A DNA stretch of 64,000 bases from Odobenus rosmarus divergens (GCF_000321225.1 NW_004451652.1:1-64000); one strand, 5' to 3'; positions 24,728-35,870 are shown, numbered from the stretch's first letter. Notes: generated from the sequence alone by a model not told the origin. A program made the numbers and translations.

Positions 24728-24800
24728 CTGCGTAACACTGAGCTTTCCACTGTTCAGCACAATTCCCAGCACCTAATAGGTGTTCAATGAACGTTCATCT
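24728..24800 (+). mobile_element. L2/MIR 3' end fragment
   Basis: 'cacaattcccagcacctaataggtgttcaatgaacg' matches the common 3' end of L2. Confidence 0.5.
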
Positions 24801-26452
24801 CCTTGGTCTCATTTCTCATCCTTCCAGCCTGCACCCTTGCTGGGGCAACCACCAGCTTAACAAATCAAGCCACCCCAACACCAAGCCACCCCAACACTGT
24901 TAAATAGGGATCTTCCCCTGATAAACGGATATAAACAGAACGTTTCTTTCCTTGATGTCACCACATCCTCTTCATAGTAGGAAACAAAGATTTTTCGGAA
25001 CACGTTTATACATGTACATTCACATTTAATCAAATGGTTTAATGTATGCGTATAAATCTCCAAACCCAATGTTATTGAAAAATGAAGAATTTCTATGTAA
25101 GGGCATTTAAACGGTGACATTTAGTGCAAAAATACACTAACTTAAAAAGCTCTATTTCTTTTTCACTAGTAAATGCTTACAGTATGTCAAGCAAATGGAA
25201 ACTGCACTTGGATACACAATACCTGGAACATTTGAGTCATTTTAAAAAACACAGATGGTATTTTAGAAAGAGCCTACCTTTCTATTAGCATAGGTAGGCT
25301 GTGGTTTTTTCAAACGTAATGACTTCTGTTTCTACCCCCTGCCTGAGTGTACTGCCTACTACCGAACGGTCTGAATCTATACTTCCCCACTGGTCTCCCC
25401 TACTCTTCGCACATAGGGAAAGATACTCCCCAGCAGGTACTTTTTATTTTAACAGATAAAAAAATATTAATGGCTCATTATCCTCTTTTAACCATAGATT
25501 ATTTTTCACTATTATTATTATTTTTTTACTAGGATATTTCTGCTTCTCTACCAAAGAAGTACGCCAAGTATTTAAAACCTCTCTAAAAAATAAATAAAAT
25601 CTTCTTTCAAAATAAAGATTTTGGGAGAACTTCTTTGTAAAAAGCAAACCATTGCATTTTCAGTGTCTTTTTTGTTAGCAAGCCCTAATATAGCAACTCA
25701 GCAGTAATTGCTATTTTATAATCTCCTGAGTATTGAACTATTTATTATGCAAATTAATACTCTTTGGAGTATGCACCCGCCTAGCCACGCAGTTTTTTTT
25801 GTTGTTGTTTACATATTTTCTTTTGCAGCTTTTGCCAGTGTCAGTGTTAATCTTGATATTTACCAATTCCAGGCATAAACAGATTTCTGCCAGACACGTA
25901 GCAGCTACACTTCATGTCTATGTTTTTAAATTAAAGACAGACATACGGAAGATTTACAAAATAGGAAGAGACTATTTTTTGGTAACAGCTAGAAGTTCTC
26001 TTCAGCAGACTCTAGTCTCATCGTGGCTACAGAGCCCTGGGACCAGAGTATGACTCCACAATCCACAGCAGAATGTGGTGGTTTAAGATGAATTAGGTTG
26101 AACCGTGCAAAATGGTCATTTTGACCCAATTTTTGTGCATCAAAAATGGTCAAATATTGCAATTTTGTATGGACCAGACAGTTCTGCATATAGGCTCTTT
26201 CCTCAGACAAAGTTCTACAAGATAGACCTCCTCAGGAAAATGCTCTGGAGTTATCTCCCAAGAGCTATTTCCTAAATTCGGTAAAACTTCATAATACATT
26301 ATTTATTTAGTTTCAGTGTATTCTACCAAATCATTTTATGAAGGGCAGGCTTGATGAACCTGTGTTCCGCTCTTGGAGCAGATGTCTGTTAAATGCTTCA
26401 TGGCCCTTCTTCTCCCAGGAGGAACTGGGTCCATCCCAGTCCCAGAAGCCTC
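24801..26452. other. AT-rich non-coding DNA
   Basis: Contains a 17-bp tandem doublet at 24867-24899 (aagccaccccaacacc). A 9-bp perfect inverted repeat, agcctacct / aggtaggct, lies at 25271-25300 with a 12-base loop. No gene seen. Confidence 0.4.
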
Positions 26453-26555
26453 AATGGGGGGTAAAGGATGCGCATCCTGGGCCAAAATTTGAGGGAGTCA
26501 ACAAGGAAAAATAGTCTGAACATACAAAAACATACTGACCATCTTAAAGATTGGT
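26453..26555. repeat. Unclassified ~100-bp repeat, copy A
   Basis: About 92% identical to copy B at 28139-28239, direct orientation, 1.7 kb apart. Identity stops sharply on both sides. Contains the perfect 12-bp palindrome ggatgcgcatcc. I cannot match it to a named family; see findings. Confidence 0.85.
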
Positions 26556-26609
26556 TCATGATCGCCACACTGGCCCCCAAATCATTCCACTGTGCATTTG
26601 TATGGAAAC

Positions 26610-26745
26610 ACCCACAAGGTAAGCAGGGTATGTATACTATTATTTCCATTTTACAGATTAGGAAGCAAAAGCTCCAAGACAGCAAGCAACCAACTCAGGG
26701 TCACCAATGAGGCAGTAGCATATCTAAATTAGAACTCTGTTCTGT
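26610..26745 (-). mobile_element. MIR SINE
   Basis: Reverse MIR: 'ttatttccattttacagattagg', 'caactcagggtcacc'. Confidence 0.65.
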
Positions 26746-28138
26746 CTCATGGTGGGTTTCACTGGGAGATAATATTGAACACTCCGGCTACTAGGCAGAA
26801 GGTCCCTCCAAATTCTTCCCCGCGTACCCTCCTCCTTCCTTCCTCCCTTTAGTGCCCTGCCCACAGGCTAAGGCAGTGAGAGGACTTGGTGTGGTGGGCT
26901 GGAGGTGACGTCACAAGGAGTCAAGCACTTCTCTGCTTCTGTGAGCAGTCAAGGGATAAAAATGGCAAAACAAAACAAAACAAAAACAAAAACACGCATA
27001 TTCCTTTGGAGAGAAAAGAGGGTGAGACAGAAGGTAAGCATTTCATAGATTTCATGAGAACAGACATCTAGAATCTTTGTGTCAGTGTGGGGCAAGAAGA
27101 GAGAGAAGGAAAGACCTGTCCTCTTTGGCAGAGAGAGCTGTAGGATTATTTCTGGGCTTTATTTTCACCTCAACAATATGATTTGAGCATGCCCTGTGGA
27201 CAAAGCCCAGTGAGACAAAGGAAATCTCTCTCTCTGTGTGTCTCTCAATGACCTTAAGGAATGTACAATCTGGATAAGCTTGGACACACAAATGAAAAAA
27301 AAAATGCATGGCAGAAAAACATGAGTGTTAATATGGATGCTCAAATGCTTGGAATGATAGATGTCATAAGAGATCAGCTATAAAAACCTTGAGTAGAAAT
27401 TGGCCCTCAAAAAGCTAGGAATTCTAAGGAGATGCTTAAAATTTCATATGATTGCCAAACACTGGAACAGAATGAGATCAATACAGCGCACTTCTCTTGG
27501 AGAAAAAGTGCTTACCTGTTGAGGTGCCAAGTGGCCTGGATATACCTAGCAACACTTGACTTTAAACTCTATTCATCTAGTTCCACCATAACATAAGAGT
27601 CTATAAAAATAACTTGAATTTGTGTAATTTTTCCCACAGACTCAAAGACAAACATATGAGAAAATGGCAGAATGTGTTTAAAAATAAAGTGCATCCTTTC
27701 TATCAAAAAAAAAAAAAATACGCTGAGACAAATATTTCTACCCCAAAGTAACTTTTTATTTTTGCAATGTTGTATAAAATGCTCATCATATGTCATAGTT
27801 AATCAATTTTAAAACAGTTAATCCTAAAGGTAAAAGACACTTGTCACAATGTGTAACTTTCTGTACATATAACCATTTTTCTTAGAATACTCATTTACCC
27901 TAAATCCTCTGTCCCTGTGTCCCTGACTTTTTGTGCTAGATCAGTTTGTGGAGCTGCATACGTACGAATGTGGATACTGATATTGAATCTTACAGAAAAG
28001 CAAGATGTGAGAGCTTAAGGTATGTAAGAAATTTGTTTAGAAGGTGGGTCTTGTCCTACCTGTAAAAACTCAGAAATCAAGTCTACCAAAGCCTACAGAG
28101 AAAGCCACCCTTGACCTTTCCTGAGTGGGCACAGAGTA
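26746..28138. other. Non-coding DNA, one possible retrocopy tail
   Basis: An AATAAA at 27683-27688 lies 16 bases before an A14 run (27705-27718). This looks like a polyadenylated end, but I found no target duplication. 27180-27280 may be a minus-strand L2 end ('tgaccttaaggaatgtacaatctgg'). No gene. Confidence 0.35.
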
Positions 28139-28239
28139 AATGGGGGGTAAAGGACGCCCGTCCTGGGCCCGTTTGAGGGAGTCAACAAGGAAAAATGGTC
28201 TGAACATACAAAAATATATTGACCATCTTAAAGATTGGT
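28139..28239. repeat. Unclassified ~100-bp repeat, copy B
   Basis: Partner of 26453-26555. It retains CpG dinucleotides (ggacgcccgtcc) where copy A reads TG and CA, so copy B looks closer to the ancestor at these sites. Confidence 0.85.
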
Positions 28240-28726
28240 CCAAGGACTTCATGTGGATCTACTTTTTGTAACCTGGTACACAAATACCAGGAAATATGGA
28301 TATTCAAATATTCCAACCAAACTTAGGCCAGCTTCAGGGCTTGACAAACAGAGAATATCCAGTAACTGAAAATATTTAATGTGTGCCAAACAACTGGAAA
28401 TGTATTTATGCTTTAAACATTTTTAAATGACTCAGGTGTCACTTCTGATTTTCAATGTACATGTCACCAACAGTACTCCTGGCCAGAGTATTTGGGGTAC
28501 TCTAGGTCAGAGATGAAGCAATAAATCAGTATTCATCCCAATAGGTTTGACACAAAGGCCTCCAGAAGAACAAACTTAGATTTTATCTCACTTTTAAGTC
28601 CTTTTCTCTTCAGTCACTAGAGCCTCCCAACATGACTTTATGGGCACCTCTCTTTCTTTGCATATATTTTTATCCAGGCACACATATCACTGTATTTTCC
28701 GTAGTCATATCTATCTCCTAGCCTAG
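28240..28726. other. Non-coding DNA
   Basis: No gene or named repeat seen. Confidence 0.4.
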
Positions 28727-28935
28727 TGTATTAGTGTCCTAGGACTGCATACGAAGTACCACAAACTGGGTGGCTTAAAATAACAGAGATTTATTGCCTC
28801 GCTGTTCTTGAGACCGGAAGTCTGAAATCAACGTGTCGGCGGGGCTGTGCTCCTCTCAACGCTGTAGAGGCATCCTCCCTTGCCTCCTCCCGGCTTCTGG
28901 GGGTTTGCTGGTGATCTTTGGCAATTTGATGGCAG
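28727..28935 (-). mobile_element. MLT1-type MaLR LTR (3' part)
   Basis: Reverse complement of the MLT1 LTR end: 'tgtattagtgtcctaggactgcatac', 'gtaccacaaactgggtggcttaaaataacag', 'agatttattgcctcgctgttcttgag', 'aagtctgaaatcaacgtgtcggcgggg'. Truncated before the LTR's 5' half. Confidence 0.8.
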
Positions 28936-28943
28936 AGTTAATG

Positions 28944-29258
28944 CAACTGACCCTTGAATACCATGGGCTTAAACTGAATAGGTCCACTTATACACAAATT
29001 TCTTTTTTTACCACGGTAAATGTATTTTCTCTTACGATTTTCTTAGTAACATTTTCTTTTCTCTAGCTTACTTCATTATAATAATACATTATATAATACA
29101 TGTAACATACAAAACATGTATGTTTAATCAACTGTTTATGTTATCAAGAAGTCTTTCCGGTCAACAGCGGGCTATTAGTAGTAAAGTTTTGGGGGGGTCA
29201 AAGTTAGACTACATGGGGGTTGGCACCCCAAACAACCATGCTATTCAAGGCTTGACTA
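28944..29258 (+). mobile_element. TcMar-Tigger MITE
   Basis: Starts 'caactgacccttgaata' and ends with its complement-like 'ctattcaaggcttgac', the terminal repeats of Tigger-type elements. The middle ('cttacgattttcttagtaacattttc', 'gcttacttcattataataatac', 'ccggtcaacagcgggctattagtag') matches that family. No transposase reading frame. Confidence 0.85.
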
Positions 29259-29259
29259 C

Positions 29260-29593
29260 GTCTTCATTTTTAATTCCCGAGTATAGTAAGTAGCACAAAG
29301 TTGGTGCATTAGAGACATTTATTGATTGCATTAAGAACGGGTAAAGGAAGGAACAAATAATTCCAATGTTGAGATCCTAAACTCAAAACCCCACAGGATG
29401 CCTCCCCCTTCCTGAGTTTAATACCAGTTCTCAAATGGGTCCATGCACAAAAGTGCTGAAGAAACAGGGAAAAATCAATGTTCTTGTTCCTTGCTCAGTG
29501 TGCCTTCTGGTTCTGGTAGCAGCACCAGTGGTGACCACCCCACAGCACTCAATCATCATAGCTACTCATCATTATCATAGGCTTCCTGTGAAC
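29260..29593. other. Non-coding DNA with an L2-like end
   Basis: 29275-29338 ('agtagcacaaagttggtgc ... acatttattgattgcatt') resembles an L2 3' end. The rest is unclassified. Confidence 0.4.
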
Positions 29594-29800
29594 CAACCAT
29601 TGTGCTAAGTACCCACTATTTATTATCTCATTTTAGCCTCACAATAATTCCAGGTAGGAGGAAATATTTATTTTGTAATTATAATTACAATTATTATTAT
29701 TATTATTCCCCTTCTTCTGATGAAGAAACGAAGGCCCCACACTTCACTGTTGGTAAGCAGTGGAGTCAGCATATAAATGCAGGTGTGATCGCCATGTTCC
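29594..29800 (-). mobile_element. MIR SINE with internal (ATT)n
   Basis: Reverse MIR: 'gtgctaagtacccactatttattatctcattttagcc', 'gatgaagaaacgaagg'. An (ATT)n expansion at 29690-29706 lies within. Confidence 0.75.
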
Positions 29801-31272
29801 TGCCATATGGGCATAGTGCTTACTGCATGGAACTAGCCGTGGGTTGAACTTGCTCAGTCAAGGCCTCTTGTCAAGGAAGCCTCCAAAGCTGGTGAAAGGC
29901 CTGGGGAAACCCCAAGGCAGGGATCTGGAGGACTAGCAACTACTTCCTTTGAAGCAGAAACACTGCCTCTCTTGCCTAGCCCATTGGCACAATGACTTGA
30001 ACTGATCTGTTGTCATGTTTGCCTCCATCTCAGGCCTCACAACTTCCTCTTTAAATCTTCAGCTGCCAGTGTGTCAATGGTCTGTGGATATCCTGACCCA
30101 GTTTTATAGATGACCTAAGCCCTCGCCAGAGATGGAAGGCTGGAGACATTAACTTCTGTCTTCTTCCCCATAGTCACCGTGTAACTTAGGAACTCATATC
30201 AACTGTTAGAACCTCACCATGTCATCTACCTAGACAGTGTTTCTGGTGAAAGGGGCATATCAAGTTCCATCTTCACCTTCGAAAAGGGGGGAACCTAAGA
30301 TTTTGAGAGTTATGTAGCCGGACTGAGGTTGGCAGTGCCAGGACTGGAATGTAAGTACCCTGAATATCTTGCCAATTCCCCCCAAAAAATGAAATGCCAA
30401 GACATCTCATCTACCTTGATCCACAAACAGAATCAGAGGAGTTAGTAGTGTTACATCAGGCCTGCACGCCTCCCCATCAATGAATCAGTCAGTATCTTTT
30501 GATCACCTATTTGTTTAGGGCACTTTGTCAAATGCTGTAGAGGATGCCAACATCCATTAGACATTTCCATCCCTGGAAACTGACTCTCCAGTTATAATCC
30601 TGGGCTGGCGTCTGGAGCAGTTCCCAGGATTAAATACGATCCATCATTGTAGTCCATATAATCCAGAATCTTTTCAGAGGACTGGCCTAAACTAGGCCAC
30701 CCAACGGGTGTCTTTCTGCTCGCCAGAGTGTGGGGTTTGTGCAGGCAATGAAAAAAGCACAGGCTTTGGAGTTGGGACTGGGTATGATTTTAGAGAACCT
30801 TCACTTACCTGACATAAGCTATTCATCTGAGAGTCACTTTTCTCATTTCTGAAAGTGACACAATAAATATCAACCATGCAAGATGGTAGAGGCCCTGAGT
30901 GAGATAATGATGCAAAAGGCCTGGCACTCAGGAGGTAGTCACTAAAGGGCAGCTGCAGGATCATTACAGGTATTTGCAATAGTGCCCAAATTGGATCATA
31001 GGTCCATATCGGAAACATACAGGTCAGAATAAAAGGGAAGTCCTCAGGCTTGCAGAGGCTTGTAAACAGACTAGTGGTTGTCTCAGTGGCTGCACAAACC
31101 GTTTCCCTCTGTGTTCACAACACAGGGAACACTGTGGTGGCATCACACTTTGGTGTCGAGTTGTATCAGGAGGGATCTGCCACCTCAAGCCTGGGAAACA
31201 GACCTTCTTGCCTCTGGGCTGGGTCCAGCCATCATTACAGGCTTTGGCCAGTGTTAGTCTCCTCACTAAGGA
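29801..31272. other. Non-coding DNA
   Basis: 30480-30560 may be a minus-strand L2 end. Open frames at 30692-31018 and 31024-31308 have no recognisable product and overlap opposing frames. Confidence 0.4.
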
Positions 31273-31363
31273 GGGGTGCCTGGCGGGCTCAGTAGGTGGA
31301 GCGTGCAACTCGTGATTTTGAGACCGGTGTTGGGCCTAGAGCTTACTTTAAAAAAAAAAAAAA
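31273..31363 (+). mobile_element. Short CAN SINE
   Basis: 'ggggtgcctggcgggctcagtagg' head, short body, then 'gagcttacttt' and A13. The flanks share only aagga. Confidence 0.8.
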
Positions 31364-31429
31364 GGATCATGGAAATATTTGAGATTCAGAGAAAAAGAGC
31401 ATGCTAGTTCAATGGTTGGAATGTGTCAC

Positions 31430-33070
31430 TGTGATGGTTAATTTTATGTGTCAACTTGATGGGACCGGATATTTGGTTAAACGTTATCTATGTATCTCTG
31501 ATGGTGTTTCTGGATGAAGTTAATACTTGAATCATAGTCTAAGTAGAACAGATTGCCCTCCCCAGGGTAAGTGGGCTTCATTCAATTCTTTGGAGGACTG
31601 AATAGAATAAACGACTGAGTGAGAAAGAATTATTTCTCTTGCTTATTTTTTTTTTAATCGGATTTGAAGATGTTTATTGCATTCTGGTTTGATGAAAAAC
31701 AAACAAAACATACATGTATTTAGCACGAGCTGGTGGGATACACCGAGCCTAACTGGGTGCGCAGCAGTCTGAGAACGGAGTCGTGAGCGGCCCCGCTGTG
31801 ATGAAGGTTTCCTGCAGCAGTCAGGCACCAAGCGTAACAGTCCCTAGTTCTCTCCTTTCAGCACTGGCAGCAGCTCACCATTGTCTCTCAGTTCCTTAAC
31901 AATATCCAGACCTCCAACGAGCTCCCCTTTCACATACAGCTGAGGGTACGTGGGCCAATTTGAATAAGGTTTTAACCCCTGCCGAACTTCTTCATCCTCC
32001 AATATATCAAATGTCTCGTATTCAACACCAGTATTAGTTAGTATTTCCAGAATTTGTTTGCTGAATCCACATTTTGCTTCCTGTTTGTTTCCTTTCATAA
32101 AGAGCATCACAGAAGCTTTATTTGTCAGTACTTTGAGCCTTTCCTCTAATTTGGGAGCTTTAGGGCAAATTGTATCTAGTTCATCAGATGCTTCAAGCTC
32201 CTTAATTATGTCAAGTCCTCCTATGAGCTCTCCAGAAACATAGAGCTGGGGATAGGTGGGCCAGTTGGAATAGGTTTTGAGGCCCTGACGAACTTCTTCA
32301 TCTGAGAAGATATCAAAACTGCTAAACTGAATATTATGTTTGTTAAGGATCTCCACCATCTGCTTGCTGAAACCGCAGCGCGGCTCCTGAGGAGTTCCTT
32401 TCATAAACAACATGCAAGGGGCGGCATGAGTTAATTTCTTCAGGCGAAGGTTGAGATCTTCTTTAGGATGCTCGTTACCACTGGGTGGGAAGGAGCCGCT
32501 AGATGCATGGCGCTGAACTTTTTTGGTCAACTCTGGGGCATGTGCACCATCTAATCGGTCAATTTTCTGAGAATTCTTGAAAAACAGAAAGGTGGGAGCA
32601 GAACTAATTTCATATTTTTCAGATACTTCAGGAACGGCTTCAGCTTCCAACTTCACAAACGAAACTTGAGGTTGTTCTTTGGCTAATTCTGCCATCACGT
32701 CGTTCATCTGAGCACACTGTGGAGCGCATGGCGCCCAAAAATGGACCACAAGGAGGGACTTGGCTCTGAGGCGCAGCAGCTCCTCAAACTGCTGGGCTGA
32801 GCCGACCTCCACCACAGCCGCCGCCGCCTCAGCCACCCCCGCCAGACCTTGCTTGACTATTTTTTGAGTTAGGACATTAGTCTTCTGTCTTTGGACTCAG
32901 ACGTGGACTAGAATTAATCACACCATCAGCTCTCCTGGATCTCCAGCTTACCGACTTGGCACTTTTCAGCCTCCATAATCGCACAACCTAATTCCTTACA
33001 GTAAACCTTTCTCTCTTTCCCTCAACTCCCTCTAATTGTTCTGCTTCTCTGGAGAACTCAGACTAATACA
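31430..33070 (+). mobile_element. MLT2-type ERVL solo LTR, split by GLRX3 retrocopy
   Basis: Starts 'tgtgatggttaattttatgtgtcaacttgatggg' and ends 'ctctggagaactcagactaataca', the MLT2 (ERVL) LTR termini. Perfect 5-bp target duplication gtcac (31425-31429 and 33071-33075). Without the retrocopy it is about 440 bp, a usual length for this LTR. No internal gag or pol adjoins it, so it is a solo LTR. Confidence 0.88.
31646..32847 (-). pseudogene. GLRX3P: GLRX3 (PICOT) retrocopy with intact frame
   Basis: Intronless copy of glutaredoxin-3, whose parent is a cytosolic CGFS-type protein that binds [2Fe-2S] clusters with BOLA2 in iron delivery. The frame 32836 to 31844 gives 330 codons without a stop or frameshift, close to the usual 335. 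Residues 9-110 are the thioredoxin-like domain. Two glutaredoxin domains follow with CGFS at 154-157 and 256-259, both kept, each with a WPTYPQLYV stretch. The end is GEN-stop, as in the family. The expected ATG site reads CTG (32845-32843), and the frame's first codon is GTG. The first in-frame ATG is residue 44 (32707), which would remove much of the thioredoxin domain. The thioredoxin motif reads WAPCAPQC, where from memory the parent has W at the first C. A ~190-base 3' UTR ends with AATAAA (31678-31673) 17 bases before a 10-base A tail. Flanks share cttgctt. It is probably a pseudogene; expression is unknown. Confidence 0.93.
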
Positions 33071-33075
33071 GTCAC

Positions 33076-34407
33076 CTGTGAAAAACGGTAGAGACCATGT
33101 CCCAGGAAACAAACAATAGGTGGGCTTACCTGTCAGGCAGAGAAGGGGAAAGGGTATGCATAGTGAGCAGTTACGCACCATGTGGCAGAGAACATGGGTA
33201 TAAATGCCACAGGCTAGCCAGAAGAGAGAGACCTGCTGGTAAGCGTGATTAAGGACTGCAACCAGACAACAAGGGTGGATGAAGGACCCTGTTCTGGTAG
33301 AACTTGGAGAACAGGCTAAATAGCCATTTTTCTTGAAACCTGGGGAGATCTTGCCTGGAGGTAGAGTTTGGGCTGAATCACTCCATAAATTTCCTTCTCA
33401 TACCAAGATGAGTTTATCGGACTCTTCAGAAGTCCAGAGGAACTTCTAGAAATTAGACCTAGGTGGAATTTAATATAAGCAAAAGAAGGAAACCCTCATA
33501 TAAATAACAATCTAGGGCTCAAATTATTATTACTGGCCATGATTCTTCTATGTATATAAATGATTATGTGCATTGCTCACACCACATAAACGCTCAGCTC
33601 TACTATTTTTTAAAATATATTTTTTGTGTCTTATGCTTCACTTTTAGGGATCTCTCATGGAGGAAGAGAACTTATACTGAATTAGTTTCCCTCGTGAAGA
33701 GGCAGGGTTAGCATTCTCCTTGGGTCTTCTAGAATTTGCATAGAATGACAAGGCTGAGGATAAGAAATACCCTTGGCATAGCAATTTTCAAGTTCTACTT
33801 GTAGGACAGTAGGGTTGTATTTTAAATTTCTCTAATAGACTAGCTCTCCTAACCACCTTTGTCCATTATTCTATTCATGCAATCCATCATCAATGAATAT
33901 ATGAATATTTATGTGTAGCTCTAATATGTATAGCACTTTAGCAGGCACTCCCCTTAAAGACCACTGCAGTGCTCTGTGAACAAATTTCAGTGGGTTCTTG
34001 TGACCCTCTTCCAGGCCAAATTTTAACCTGATTAATTGGAATTATAATATCACCTGGCAAGCAATAGTGGGGAAACAAAATATAAGGCAGATTAACAAGA
34101 GAGCAAGTTGGAGACGCAAGTAGGAGCCAGAATCCCAACTGCCATACCAAGTGATGTTTGCAGAGCTGGCTCAGTGGAGAGGAGAGTCAAGAAGGGAAGC
34201 ATAGAGTGAACTCAGCCTTGCTATTGATTGGCCATTCCAGGAAATTCTCAGGACTTCTTTGTTTTCATTTTCTATGTGAATGCACATTTACAAACTTAAC
34301 CTTGCCACAACCTCTGAGGCCAGTATAGAGGGCTAACAGTCTGTGTTCACAGGCTTTCCTGTAACTCCGATGCTCATGAAGGTTTGAGGACCACCATTCC
34401 ATAGAGG
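33076..34407. other. Non-coding DNA
   Basis: No gene or clear repeat. Confidence 0.4.
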
Positions 34408-34745
34408 AATTCTCAACAGGGAACCACGTGAGGCATTTTTTTAAAAGATTTATTTATGTGTGTGTGGAGGTGGTGGGGGGAGGTGAGAAAGCAGGGGAGG
34501 GAAGGGCAGAGGGAGAGAGAGAGAATCTTAAGCAGACTCTGTGCTGAGTGCGGAGCCCAACGCAAGGCTTGATCTCACGTCCTTGAAATCGTGACCTGAG
34601 CTGAAGCCAAGAGTCAGACGCCCAACCAACCGTGCTACCCAGGCAACCCCTGAGGCATTTTTTAAATGTCAGACTGTCCAGGCCTTCCTCCAGACCAAAT
34701 AAACCAGAGTCTCTCAGGTGGGGTTAAGTATCAGTATTTTTAACA
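34408..34745. mobile_element. hAT-Charlie-like MITE, split by SINE
   Basis: Parts 'ttctcaacagggaaccacgtgagg' and, after the SINE, 'gtccaggccttcctccagaccaaataaaccagag ... atcagtattttt' follow a MER58-like pattern. The subfamily is uncertain. Confidence 0.5.
34442..34650 (-). mobile_element. CAN SINE (SINEC)
   Basis: Minus copy with mutated head ('accgtgctacccaggcaacccc'). Target duplication tgaggcatttttt (34429-34441, 34651-34663). Confidence 0.93.
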
Positions 34746-34892
34746 CCGTTGGTGGTGACTGAATATGAGGGCTTTGTGTACATAGCATGTGTTTAAAACT
34801 AACTCTTTCATGGACACATTTGTGACTTTAGGGAGACTTTCCTGCACCCACCCACCCACGTTGCTCAGGATCTCCCTGCTTTGGTTTTCTAG

Positions 34893-35093
34893 AATGGTAG
34901 TTCTCAACTCAGGGCAATTTTGTCCCCCAGGGAATATTTGGCAATGTCAGGAGACTGTTTTGATTGACACAACTGGGAAAGGGCATATAACTGGAATTTA
35001 GTAGGAAGAAGCCACGATGCACAGGAAACTTTTCACAAGACAGAATGACCCTGTACACAATGTCAATAGTGCCAAGGTTGAGAAACCCTGCTC
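34893..35093 (+). mobile_element. MER20 (hAT-Charlie MITE)
   Basis: 'ggtagttctcaactcagggcaattttgtcccccaggg', 'atttggcaatgtcaggagac', 'atgtcaatagtgccaaggttgagaaaccctg' give the full length and both terminal repeats of MER20. MER20 copies are known to act as regulatory DNA in some mammals; nothing here shows that. Confidence 0.88.
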
Positions 35094-35719
35094 AGTGGCA
35101 TATATTTCTGAACCTACAATACAGTGTATATACCTAGGTTTTTATGGAACAAAACTGCATTTTAGAATGATTTAAAAAACCCTCCCCTATAAATCAGACT
35201 AATTTTTCTCCTCCCCATTTTGGGTGAATGAGGCAGATTATGAATTCTTGATCAACATTTCAAGTTATTTCCTTTATGATTCCATTTCAGTATAGATGTC
35301 TATGTTACAGGCTGGCAAAGTCCATCCACCATGTTTTGTTTTTGTTTTTTTTTTCTGAGAACACTCAGCACAGTGTCCCATGTAGACGGGCACTTGATGG
35401 ATGTTATTTGATGATGACTGAATTAGCATTTCCTAGTTGGGAAATGCAACTTTTTAAATGCAAGTGCCACCTTATCTCCTGTTAGTATAATTTCAAAATC
35501 ATTTTATTACGTGCAACCTTTGTATCCTATAGTTCTGTAGCTCTGCAGCTAATATTTCATGCCTTGTCTCTGGAATTCCAAAGCAGCTCTCTGTCAAGTA
35601 TGCTCAAGTGATCCCTGTGTGCCGGACCCCCTGTAGCATACCTTTCTCCTCTCTTTCATTTAACGTCTTCCATAGGATGCTGATACATTTCCTGCTAACT
35701 ATATTCTATTTAGGGTCAC
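35094..35719. other. Non-coding DNA
   Basis: No gene or named repeat seen. Confidence 0.4.
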
Positions 35720-35870
35720 CACATAGAATACAGGGCTCCCAGTTAAATCTGAATATCGGATGAACAGCGAATAATGTATTAGTATAAGTATATCCCAAAT
35801 ATTTCCTGGGACATACTTACACTAAAGAAAGTATTTGTTGTTCATCCAAAATTGAAATTTCATGGACACT
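35720..35870. mobile_element. Palindromic MITE-like element
   Basis: Arms 35751-35796 and 35807-35855 are imperfect inverted repeats ('ggatgaacagcgaataa ... ttagtataagtatatccca' against its reverse complement) around a ~10-base loop. The whole unit resembles a common mammalian palindromic repeat that I cannot name with certainty. Confidence 0.65.
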
